DNA from: Dolomedes plantarius
Taxonomy: Eukaryota; Arthropoda; Arachnida; Araneae; Dolomedidae
Reading direction: 5' to 3'
NCBI GenBank assembly: GCA_907164885.2
Contig: OU015495.1
Coordinates: 2,032,808-2,096,807 of the forward strand
DNA: 64,000 nucleotides
Shown here: positions 54,479-64,000 of the stretch, one piece after another
Layout of the letters: every line of letters starts with the position of its first letter
How positions within the stretch are numbered: position 1 is the stretch's first letter
The notes under the pieces: model-generated
Database searches by the model: none
What the model saw: the letters and a program-made list of their open reading frames with translations, nothing else
Told to the model about the DNA's origin: nothing
Program-made: the position numbers and the translations under genes

Positions 54479-54814
54479 AAGGTTAATTTATTAAACGCTG
54501 ATCACGTGATTTCTTTTTCTGTTACTTTAAATAAATTTATCTTCACATAACAACGAAATAGGCAAAAAAATACTTTTTTTCTTGCTAATGCGGCAGACGA
54601 TTGGACATTATTAAAAAAATATTAAAATAATGTAAAAGATATGTTTCTCAAACTGTACTACATTAACTGTACTATATTCTTTAGTATGTCCTATGAGATT
54701 TAATTTGAATATTTTCTTCTACATTATTTTGTCTATAAAAATATCCCTTACGATTTTTTATTAATATATTTTTTTGTTTTTTTTACATCAATCCTATACA
54801 TTGATCGTCGTATT

Positions 54815-54821
<7 letters not shown>

Positions 54822-54885
<64 letters not shown>
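54822..54885. repeat. (TA)n microsatellite
   Basis: A TA run at the same position within the interspersed repeat as the run at 4088-4143. Confidence 0.95.
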
Positions 54886-54888
<3 letters not shown>

Positions 54889-55104
54889 ATTGATTGGCAT
54901 TAATTGCATACACTGACATTGTATATAATTTGAATGTACCGTTCGTTTAGGAACACCTCCTAAACGAACGTTTAGGAAGTGTTGGTTTATGGAATACTAA
55001 AAGTTTAAAATAGTGGCGCCATCTATTGAACATCTATGAATCGAGAATCGCATCCGTCAAAAATTGTTCGTTATCCTAATTGTTAGCAATACAATGCCCA
55101 GAAA

Positions 55105-55740
55105 TAAATTATTGGTGAATGTTTGTTAACCAAAATCTATTTTAAAACTAAACACAGTATAAATAACATAGAAAAGATTTAGCCTTTATCATTGGAGCAA
55201 AAAATCCTGGAAAGTAAAATGTAAAATATATAAATTTATAATAAACCTACCAAAATCCATTAAAAACCTAAACACAGTATAAATAACATAGAAAAAAAAA
55301 GCATACGAAACGTTATACACATTAATAATATGAAAACCAATTAAAAATATATAAATGTATAATAAACTCCTCAGATTTCAGCTATTTTCGGTCTTTCATC
55401 ATAAAAAAGCTGAAAAAAATAAAATAAAAATAATTTAAAAAAATAATAAAATAAAATAAAAATAATAATTTAAAAAATAATAAAATAAAATAAAGAGAAT
55501 AATTAAAAAAATAATAAAATAAAAGCTGAAATAAAAAGCCTTCATAAAAGCTGAAAATACAGGTTTAGCAAAATTTGCACGATCCCAGACTCGAACCCGA
55601 GTCTTACGGTGTACCGAATGAACAGTTTTAACGAACGCGCCACGATTATAGACAACACTGTTGAGTAAAGTAAAAAATATACGCAATGAGTTTTTTGGAA
55701 AGTTGCTATGGGTTGGTGAATATACATACATTTATAGAGT
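55105..55740. repeat. degenerate subrepeats, A-rich run and tRNA-like segment
   Basis: 55105-55420 repeats motifs of 51393-52000. 55427-55530 is (AATAAAATAAAA)-type low complexity. On the minus strand 55571-55640 contains CTCGGGTTCGAGTCTGGG, a good B box, but no full cloverleaf, so it is likely a tRNA-derived SINE piece. Confidence 0.6.
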
Positions 55741-58700
55741 AAGAGGAGTTTTAAATGAGAAATAAGTTAGCAGGATAGAAGCTTAGTCTTTAACTCTTCA
55801 ATAGACACAAAGACATAAGCTAGGGGGGTTGCAGTAGCGATTAAAAAAGATCGTGACACTTAGCGTGGTTGATTCGAAGGTTGATTCGAATTTTCCATCG
55901 CGTGTGAGAGTGTCAATATGCCGTTGGATCCGATTTATTTTAGAGTATAAAATCTGACTTGAAAGATTATTATTTTCATTTATTATTCTGGTTTAATATA
56001 TAACTTGAAACTTTTTGATTTTATTTATTTTTATCTTTTCGCTCGCTGTTTGCCAGCTAACCCTAACGTGGACGCCATATTCAGAGGGGTGATTCCACAA
56101 AGTGTAACAGCTTACAAATTGTTGGGTTTTTATTAATTAAAAATCAACGGTAATTAATTTCGATTTTTGAAGTTCTTCAGACCCTCGGCTGTTTTTAAAG
56201 ACGCCTGTATGTAAAATTTCACGATCGTTGCTCCTAAACTGTGGATTTCTATACAATTACAGAGATACAAACATTCATTTTTATATATTAGATCCTTAAA
56301 TACATGGTTTTATTCGTATGTAATTTTGTACAAATCAAACGAACTGAACTACGCACATCCCTAGTTAATTGTTAAAGATACGCATTGCAGAATTTCTCCG
56401 ATCAAAAGGACTGGATTTAAATTTACAGTTCGTGGCTTCAGACTCAAGTGTAAAGTTTGCAAGAGAATAAAAAGAAAACCCACGTGATTTAAGGAAAAAA
56501 TAATTTTGATACATCTTTAAAAATGGCCTTTAAAATAAATTATGAAGTTTTTCTTTACAACTACATATTAATCTTTGTACAATGTCTTTTCAATACTCAG
56601 TATAAAACACAGTGAAAGAAAGGAGGGAGCACTCTTTTTAGGAAAAGAGCATTTTACACCAGTCAATTTTATGGGTTCGCAACATGTTCCCTTGTTCCAA
56701 ATCTTTTCAGCCAACAAATAAAAATGCAAATTTGGACTGTCGAATAGTTACAGAAAATGACATAATATTACTAATCTAAAATCTAGAATATGCATCACAA
56801 TTCTTTAATTAAAACAAATATATATATAATTCACTTTCAGTCAAGTTACTTTATATTATGATATATATATATGTGGTTAAATATATACGAAAGACTCAAT
56901 TTAAATGCAAATTCAACGAAAAGATTCCAAGATTGCAGACAATCGTTTTAATAAGGAAACTGTTGTCATCTTAGTATGATAACAAGTGTATTTCATTTAA
57001 TCGATAAAACATGAATTTTTTTAAAAATCTTTTTCGCTGTTTGCATGCATATATGCTCTTCTTGGGCTTCACACACAAAGCTTTTAACGTTCTACAAATA
57101 GAAATATATTTCCAACCGTATTAAAGTTTACTTATTTCGTGATTTCAAATTCAACGAACCTCAAACGATATTTCATTAAATTCCCTTAATTGAAACCCAG
57201 AATCCACGCTCTCCAGTCCTATGGGGAAAATATGGGATTAGAAAATTCTCGTGACAGTTATCGGAAGTTATAAACACGTTTCTCCATCCTCCGATTCGCC
57301 TAGTATCAGGTGCTCTATTTATCCGAAACAATACAAAATGTATTCTCTTAGGTGCATTCTTTCATTTTAAATGTTTCAGTCGCCCGTGTCTTTAATGCTT
57401 TGAGCCCTTATAAGGCGAGTAGAAGGAAATTTTCCATTATCTTGTCAAACCAGATAAATTCGTAATCGAAAGGCGATATTGAAAAGTATTCTATTGTACG
57501 TAACAATCTTTTTAGCATTTTAAAGTTATTTCAGTGCCAGAGTAATTAAAAAATCGATACTTTTCAAAATCTGAGATCGCAATTAGCGGGATCCAGTTAT
57601 TTATATCATCGACTGCTTGGGAACGCGACAAAAGAAGTCGTGTAGAAGAAATAACAAAATAAATTATGAAAGTATATTCCTCAGAGGGAATCGTGTGGGA
57701 AAATAACCGAGAAACTAATAATTTTCCTCTAAAGGGATCCTGCCGATGACTTCAAGGACATTATGTTATAACTTATTGTCGTGTTGCCACTACGTCTAAA
57801 CTTATTTATTTATTTGGGCGTGATTTAATTGGGGTAGTACATTTATTTATTTTATATAAAATGGGTAGTTGGGCGCGTTGTGTTTTGATATTTATTTTTA
57901 ACCCAAAGCTCAAGACGTATTATGGCTAACGAACAGAGTGACAAAACCTAAACTCCTAAAAACTAGTAGATAACTTTTATCAGATCCACTGTAAGAATAA
58001 AGATGACTGACACCAATTTTATCTTTACAAAAAAAAAAAAAACTAATTTATTTACTACATCGTCTAACTACAAGATCACATAAAGAAACAAAATTAACTA
58101 AATTTTAATATTCAAACTATTCATATCAAAAAGTCCCTCATTATTTCTTCTAAAATCAAAATCTAAAACACGTACTTCAATATTTAAACTATACCTTTAC
58201 GATTCAGGGAGCATAAGATTATTTATTCTACCAAAGACATTAAAATCCATCCTAAAGCTAAACTCTCAAAAACACACTCCACGATTCCGCACTACAACAC
58301 TTAAATTCAAGGTTGGGTCTAAACGATACAAAATAATTTAAAACTCACTCAATTTGATGCTAACCGCAAGGGAGACGGGAGTCGATGCAACCATCGGGCA
58401 TGGGGGCTCCCTTTCCTCTGCGGGACGACTCAAAAACAGGACTTCATAAACTCGGCGCAAAATACTTCATACGTCCTCTCTATCTGCTTTCTAGGTGAGA
58501 GCAGCAACCATGATCGAAAACAGGAACATGAAGCCAGGAAACCGTGCAGACTCAAACAGGACTCCAAAGGCTCTCCACACTTTAATTTATTTGTTGGTGA
58601 AAGCAGCGACCATTTATCTCACCGGAACAACCCTCGGGAAACCTCCACTTAAATCATCTACAGTTGAAAAACAACCCTTCATCACCCGCGATGCCTAAGC

Positions 58701-59850
58701 ACCCGGGAGAAGGGAACCCGGACTGGCACGCAAAGTGAATCCTCGAAAAAAACCTTAAGTCCTCAATTTATTCATTTTCTTCATAACGTCGTCCACGCCT
58801 CTTTAAAACACCTACAACCATTCACGAAAGCCCCAAAGACTCCACCATTCAGCTTCACTTTAACATTTATTGGATAACTTCTCCAAAAATCACGCCCTAC
58901 AAAATGTCATCGCGGACCACACACTTCAACACCACGTGCTCTTTACCGCAGACCCCACGCAACGATCTCATAAAATTTGCTTACAAAAGTCATTGTCGTA
59001 TAAAGTCAAAAAAGGCGCCAGACGCAAATTTTCGTCTACGACAACCAATACCCCCTACAGCGTCTACGCCAATTACACTCGCTTTCCCCTAAAGACCGCG
59101 CTTCCTAACTAACATCAAAGAACATCAAAAGGCGGCTTTCTAATTACTTACAAACATGTGATAGAGAATTCGAAAAACCTTAGCTTACTTACAAAATAAA
59201 ATACATTTTTCTTTGAAATCGAAGGCGCTTCATCACACTTATCCTGGAAAATGATAGGAATACCAAAACTGCTAATCTCAGCGGAAGTCAATGCGTGTAA
59301 AATACCAGTTGTCTAAAATTACAATTCATGGTTCAATATAAACACTATTAAGTATTTAAACGCTTACAGAAGCAACTATATGATATAAAATTCTCATATT
59401 AACCATTAATATACAGACATGAAAAATAAAAGGTTCTTTTCCAATATTTTCTGGAATAGTTTGGCGATGTGTGAGCTGATTGTAGTGACCCAGTGAACCA
59501 GAACAAAGTAGTCTCTAAATAGTAGAATCATATTGCCGAGTGATTCGAGGCTAATAGAACATAAAAAATAATAACCTTCGTTTATTATCCTCCGTGTACA
59601 TGTCGTTTAACGATTTCTGAGGTGGATAGAATCAGAAAACAGATTACATTATACTTTGCGCGAATCGTGGGAAAGGAACAGACAGACTTTTCAATTGTTG
59701 AAGAGGTGTTTGATATATATATTTCGATGTAAATGCGGTTCTAGGAAATTCGAAATTCCGGTTGGAGAAGGTTTTTATATACTGTAAAACTTCATTTTGG
59801 AAACTAAATAAATGTAAGGTCGAATCTGCTATTGTAAGGGGGGGGGGTCT
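55741..59850. other. long unassigned stretch
   Basis: I see no gene, inverted repeat or array. Short runs: TA near 56818-56870 and A at 58027-58040. Open frames at 58495-58698 and 58870-59112 are short, overlap others in different frames and match nothing I know. 58370-58760 is somewhat GC-richer. Confidence 0.4.
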
Positions 59851-59851
59851 A

Positions 59852-60020
59852 AAAATTGTTTCTCAAACAAATTCTAGTCATAAAAAGTTAATAGTAGCTA
59901 TGAAAAGATTGAATTGCGGGGGATACTGATGGAGTATTAGAAATTGTCTTTCAAACAAAGTCTAGTCCAAAAAAGTTAATAATAGCTCTGAGCGGACCGA
60001 ATTGGCAACTGGGATCATAA
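59852..60020. repeat. two-copy ~85-bp tandem repeat
   Basis: AAATTGT(T/C)T(C/T)TCAAACAAA(T/G)TCTAGTC...AAAAGTTAATA(G/A)TAGCT occurs at about 59855 and 59941 with differences. Confidence 0.6.
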
Positions 60021-60134
60021 AGTTTTATTTTTCAAAGAAGCTTCAGACGCTCGTTCTTTACTTACAGCAGGTCTTTCTCTTCATATTTTCATATTCTTCG
60101 GTGGGGCAGGAACTGCAGTAGGACACTACAAGTT

Positions 60135-60440
60135 GTGCTTTGATTCGAGGTAGCCTAATGGTAGCGCACTGGGCTTCGGATTGAGAGTGCTCTTCGTATC
60201 CCGACGGCATCATTAAATACCTTCCTGTCTAGGCCGAATATAGGCACGATAAATTTGTAGACTGGAAAGTCCCCGCATGATGTCAGAAAGGGTGGAAGAA
60301 GGTACGAGCTCACCAGATGTCGCCTCTGGGGATGCTCTATCTAAATTGTAGTATCAGCCTATTCACCAGAAAGGATTGAATCCCAGAAGACCTTAGTCGC
60401 GATATCGGGCCCTGTCTGGTGCACTGGAGTACAAGATGTG
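60135..60440 (+). repeat. tRNA-derived SINE of a second family
   Basis: GGTAGCCTAATGGTAGCGCAC gives an A-box match (TAGCCTAATGG). A weak B box, CTTCGTATCCCG, follows at tRNA spacing. The body (CCGCATGATGTCAGAAAGG and on) differs from the other SINEs in the window. The 3' end is not clear. Confidence 0.55.
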
Positions 60441-60935
60441 CTCGGTAAATTTAGGGTTTTCATTAGCAATTACAATGTATTTCCAAAACTGGACTCGGGT
60501 AAGTTTTCCCCAGACATTACGTGTATTCCTCCCTCAAAAAGTTTAAAAACTGCGTATCTATTATCACGACGTACCTTCATGAGGAAGTGGAAATTGGTAA
60601 CTGAACGGGTCAGAGATTTTTAAATGATGACTTTCACAAGCATCAATCGAAGCAACATAACGAGGTGGGCCATTGATCTGAACGTCGCTGGTTAGATGCC
60701 CGTTGGTGACAAAACCACCGACGTGTACACTAATGGCGGCTGAAGTACGGAAAACATGTGTCGTAGCTGCAATGTTTTCCAAGTTCCAAAAATACCTCCG
60801 GAGGTGCGGAGTCAAGTGTTCCGGTCGCGTCACTTGACTCGGTTCAAATTTACGGGACCGATGTTTTTCGAGGTCAAGTCAGACTTCAGCACTAGTGGTA
60901 CCTCGCCTTAAGTTGAGCTGCTTACTACTCTTCGC

Positions 60936-61508
60936 ATTTGGATCCTTACTGATAGCCGTAGCTCGATTCAGTACTTACAGGATTGGAATAGTGTGTGCGA
61001 TCTTGTGGGCAGACAAATTATCACTAATCTTAAAATTTTAGCCAAGGGTAGGGATGTCCACTTTCAGTGGATTCCCTCCCACGTTAATATCCAAGGCAAC
61101 GAAGTTGCAGATATCCTGGCTAAAAGTGGTTGTTCCGAGCCTCCCAACGAGGATTACACGCTAACATTTAAAGAGTTTTTCTCTATACAGAAAAAAGAAG
61201 ACAGGCAAGTCTGGCTCACCCCTCCCACCCATCCCTGGTTCAGCAGGAAGACCCCGGGAGGCGCGTTAGAATTTGGGGGTGAACGACATGATCAAACGGC
61301 CGCCTCAAGACTGATAAGTGGGCATCTGAAAGGCATGACATTCGAATCTGGACGCAGGGTCTTTTCGTTGTGCACGAAATGCAATCTGAGGCCGGCTTCC
61401 CCCGATCACATCTTGGAATGTTTGGGGTTCACTCTAGTGGATTTTTGCGCCGATCCAGTTCTGGTGCTTGACTTCGCTAGGGTTCATGGCATCATGGATC
61501 TGATTTAG
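60936..61508 (+). pseudogene. non-LTR retrotransposon RNase H domain, C-terminal fragment
   Basis: The frame is open from the insertion edge to the stop at 61508. It shows IWILTDSRSS (an RNase H catalytic Asp) and WIPSHVNIQGNEVADILAK (catalytic His and Asp region). A C-terminal zinc-like motif CTKCNLRPASPDHILEC follows. The arrangement fits I- or Jockey-type elements that carry RNase H. Endonuclease and reverse transcriptase are missing because of 5' truncation, so no functional protein is expected. No start codon of its own precedes the domain. Confidence 0.85.
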
Positions 61509-61552
61509 ATGCTGCTAGATCTAGAGGGATTGTAAACAACAACAACAACAAC
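60936..61552 (+). mobile_element. 5'-truncated non-LTR retrotransposon
   Basis: A 617-bp fragment ends in an (AAC)n tail (61535-61552). It is flanked by TACTACTCTTCGC at 60923-60935 and 61553-61565, a perfect 13-bp target duplication. It begins exactly within RNase H coding sequence, as expected when reverse transcription stops early. Confidence 0.88.
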
Positions 61553-61574
61553 TACTACTCTTCGCCATTGGACC

Positions 61575-61640
61575 AAGGTCCTTTGGACTTGGTGTAGGCT
61601 TTCCTACGCCAAGGGGATTGGAAACAACAACATATCGAGG
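61575..61640 (+). repeat. hairpin-forming sequence beside the LINE fragment
   Basis: CTTGGTGTAGGCTTTCCTACGCCAAG folds into a stem with one mismatch, and another AACAACAAC run follows at 61625. It resembles the tail of a related element into which the truncated copy inserted. This is an inference. Confidence 0.45.
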
Positions 61641-62334
61641 TAACACTTGTACTTCCAGACTTCTGACAACTGGCCAATTTTAGAAAAGCTTGACATCTGC
61701 AAGGAGCCCTGTTAACTCACCTCTACGAACATGTCCCCTAGTCCAGGGTCGCAATTGGCGATAAGAACTTGGTTTATGGTTACGACTCAAGAAGTTGAAA
61801 AAAAAAGGTCCAATAGAGAAAAAGTCACCTCTTCAAAACGGAAAAGAAATTAAGTTTAATAAATAACCGTAGGCGTAGTGTGCTGTTTTTTTTTTTTTTT
61901 TTTTTTTTTTGGGGGGGGGGGGGGGAGATAAAATTCAGTTAGGGCCCTCCTCAACACTTTGACTGCCGGACGGTCTTTAAAATATAAAATACTATTTTTT
62001 AAAAATTGAATAACAATAGAATTGATTTTTGAGTAGTATTCAAAAGTTATACAATGAGAAAAATAAATATAATATAAAAAAATGAGAAAAAAATATAGCA
62101 TTGATTTTTTGTTATGGTTCATATCATTGTTAAAAAGTATGTTAAGGCTAAAGACATAATTGGAATCCTCAGTTTCACAGTTTGTAAAAGCGGGGAAAAA
62201 CCAACTTTCTTAAAAGTTTCCTACAATTTTCTGATTTTAACTCAACTTCTATTAACGTTTAAATTTATTTCTAGTTAAGTTCGGGGGGGGGGGGTCCGAT
62301 TCCAAACGCTTTTTTCTTCTTTTACCGGCCCAAT
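61641..62334. other. unassigned spacer with homopolymers
   Basis: A T-run of about 26 is followed by a G-run (61885-61926). Another G-run is near 62283. No gene is supported. Confidence 0.4.
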
Positions 62335-62500
62335 ATTCTGACCGAAAGGCTAGGGTGCTGGAAGAATCTATGGATTTGAGTCCCACCTTTGGTTTGGATG
62401 TTTGCAGTATTTGTAGTCGGCTTTGGATAACAGGTTTCGCACTAATATTAGCCCTCGTGAAACAAAAGATGAGCGTAGCGACCTCTCAACAAACCTACTA
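62335..62500 (+). repeat. tRNA-derived SINE, third copy
   Basis: GACCGAAAGGCTAGGGTGC (A box), GGATTTGAGTCCCACC (B box with one change), GGATGTTTGCAG and TTAGCCCTCGTGAAACAAAA follow the order seen at 51133-51310. Confidence 0.75.
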
Positions 62501-64000
62501 GCGGCACGAACTTCTTAATGAATGATTAATACCATATTGACAAGAAACGTGTTACAAACGTTTGTCTCCAGAACCAGAGTCTGCGGCTTCAAGCCCCGCG
62601 GTAGAAAAGTTTGTGGCAGAACAGAATCTGCTTACAATAATAGGTCCTTTAAGCTGTAATATGCAATCGCCAATTTTTTACGCAAACCATAACCAATAAC
62701 GAAACTGTCTCATAATCTCGAAAATGACTTTATCGACGATTTGACTCAACAGAATTAAAACATTTTCATTTTGCCGTTTCACCATATAACAGTGGCATGT
62801 TTCGTTTCCCATTTACGCGTAATATGGCTTTAAAATCACGAGCGTAGTCCGAGTAAAGTTCTTTTTGTTTTGAAAGGGTAATCTACAGTTCTCGCAAAGA
62901 ATTTTCCTCCCTGACTTGCAATTGAGGGACAGCGTAGGGAAATCAGTATTGTGATAGGGAAAAACCAAGGAATCTCGTGAAAATAGCCGGAAGAAATTGA
63001 TTTACGGTTGATAAGACCGAAAAATAGAAACTTTTCCGGGTAAATAAATTGTAAGTTTTGGCACGTGTACTAGATGAACGGTATCAAAGAGGAAAACAAG
63101 AGATTGCGCGTTACTATTTGGATATTGATAAACAATTTTAATTTCTTTATAAGGTATCTAACAAAATAATACTAAATTTTTACTAGCATTGTAGGGACTA
63201 TCGCCAAAAATATAACGCCAGTTTTTTTCAAGATCAACAATCAAAAGGAATGTAGTACTTCGCTCATAAATAAAGAGACAATTTATTCAACCAAAATTCT
63301 AGGAAATACGAAACGCATATACACTACATTCAGTAATTAACACTATCGAAAAAGAAATCTTTCACTTTCCTTCATATATCATTATTTTATGCGTATCTCA
63401 TCAATTTAGGAAACAAAAATTAACCTTCGTTGAAATCTTCCTTTTAATACAGATTAGGAAATTCACACTTCTATAAATCTTGAGCTTCAGTTTTCAACTA
63501 TATTTAAGCACTTTGATGTATTAAGTATGCTCAACTTTCTCGCTTATGCTTTTACGTTCCTTGTTAATTTCGGATTCGGAATAAATACACAATTCTTCCC
63601 CTAATGAAGCGATGATCGAGATTTGAAGATAAAAAGCGGAAAATATCATCTTGCCCAGCGAGTTTCAAATAGAAATTCGATTCAGAACAGATGATTGTTC
63701 AACATATAACAGGATTTTCTCACGACACAGTCTTTGATGTTCAATAAATTATTTGCTGAAGTAACAGTTTCATTTGAATTAGAATTGTAAAAGAAAAAAA
63801 AATAAGACAGTTATTCCAGTTCACATTTATATATCTATGCTGGTTTCATGCACCTAGGAAAAGAAAACAACGAAAAGATTTAAACAAACATCGGCAAGAG
63901 CAAAAACAACCGTCTTCCCCGATTGATGATTCAAAATTTGGAGCTCAAAGATAATTGCATCGAACTTGTCAAATGAATTGCCGGGGACGAAAACTGTGTC
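62501..64000. other. unassigned stretch
   Basis: No gene is supported. GCGGCTTCAAGCCCCGCGG near 62582 is a small palindrome-like, tRNA-loop-like piece of doubtful meaning. Confidence 0.4.

Larger units (their letters stand above)
53038..54482 (-). mobile_element. piggyBac element, 1445 bp
   Basis: CCTTTTACATGCC (53038-53050) and GGCATGTAAAAGG (54470-54482) are perfect 13-bp inverted ends, each next to TTAA (53034-53037 and 54483-54486). The undisturbed repeat copy near 4485 shows a single TTAA at the matching place. It is shorter than a complete piggyBac, so it is an internally reduced copy. Confidence 0.93.
52672..54945 (+). repeat. interspersed repeat, copy split by piggyBac
   Basis: 52672-53037 and 54483-54945 together match 3999-4830 in inverse orientation. 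It starts TATATATAAAACAGTTCCGT with an (ACTG)n run (52690-52722). The two halves are separated exactly by a TTAA-flanked piggyBac. Confidence 0.85.

Noticed and set aside
55571..55640. Possible tRNA gene on the minus strand
   Set aside because: A good B box and T-arm-like sequence are present, but no full cloverleaf with acceptor pairing can be drawn. It lies within repeat DNA.
58495..59112. Cluster of short open frames in a slightly GC-richer patch
   Set aside because: Frames overlap one another, lack motifs, and no splice or promoter structure is evident.

Overview
This window is AT-rich animal DNA made almost entirely of transposable elements and their debris. I see no convincing host gene, rRNA, functional tRNA or CRISPR array. 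The organism is most likely an arthropod. The Tc1 transposase at 42.0-43.1 kb closely resembles, from memory, the transposases that fill orb-weaver spider genomes, and the mix of BEL/Pao, Ty3/gypsy, Tc1, piggyBac and hAT elements fits an arachnid. The species is an inference.

Layout. 0-5.6 kb: small hAT-type elements with 8-bp target duplications, two of them inserted back to back at one target. 6.2-9.5 kb: two decayed Tc1 copies, followed by a ~175-bp satellite to 10.3 kb. 11.8-17.7 kb: an intact BEL/Pao retrotransposon with a 1716-residue polyprotein and a 5-bp target duplication, whose 5' LTR lacks its first 240 bp. 19.7-25.3 kb: a second, older BEL/Pao element on the minus strand, with diverged LTRs, many stops and no integrase. 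25.4-25.9 kb: a hAT MITE inserted at the tip of a Tc1-type MITE. 28.1-32.2 kb: a 4.1-kb element with inverted-repeat arms of 0.76-0.86 kb and an 8-bp target duplication, carrying a decayed gene that appears to belong to a poorly described family with PIN/XPG-like motifs. 35.5-38.8 kb: more MITEs and a decayed SINE. 39.6-43.3 kb: a hAT transposase relic split by a TTAA-flanked element containing three apparently identical 493-bp repeats; next to it lies a complete Tc1 with an intact DD34E transposase. 43.7-48.4 kb: a hAT element, then a gypsy-like element that has lost reverse transcriptase and RNase H. 48.4-49.6 kb: a complete Tc1-like element with DD36E spacing. 51-55.7 kb: an unclassified interspersed repeat, one copy of which is split by a piggyBac with a mutated catalytic site. 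60-62.5 kb: SINEs and a 5'-truncated non-LTR retrotransposon fragment. The remaining stretches (3.1-4.0, 10.3-11.6, 18.1-19.7, 32.2-35.5, 55.7-59.8 and 62.5-64 kb) show nothing I can name.

Interactions. The elements form layers. Several insertions can be read against an empty site elsewhere in the window: BEL into one unit of a tandem duplication, and piggyBac into a repeat whose undisturbed copy lies at 4 kb. Three coding units look undamaged: the BEL polyprotein and the two Tc1 transposases. All identities, divergences and domain calls were made by eye.
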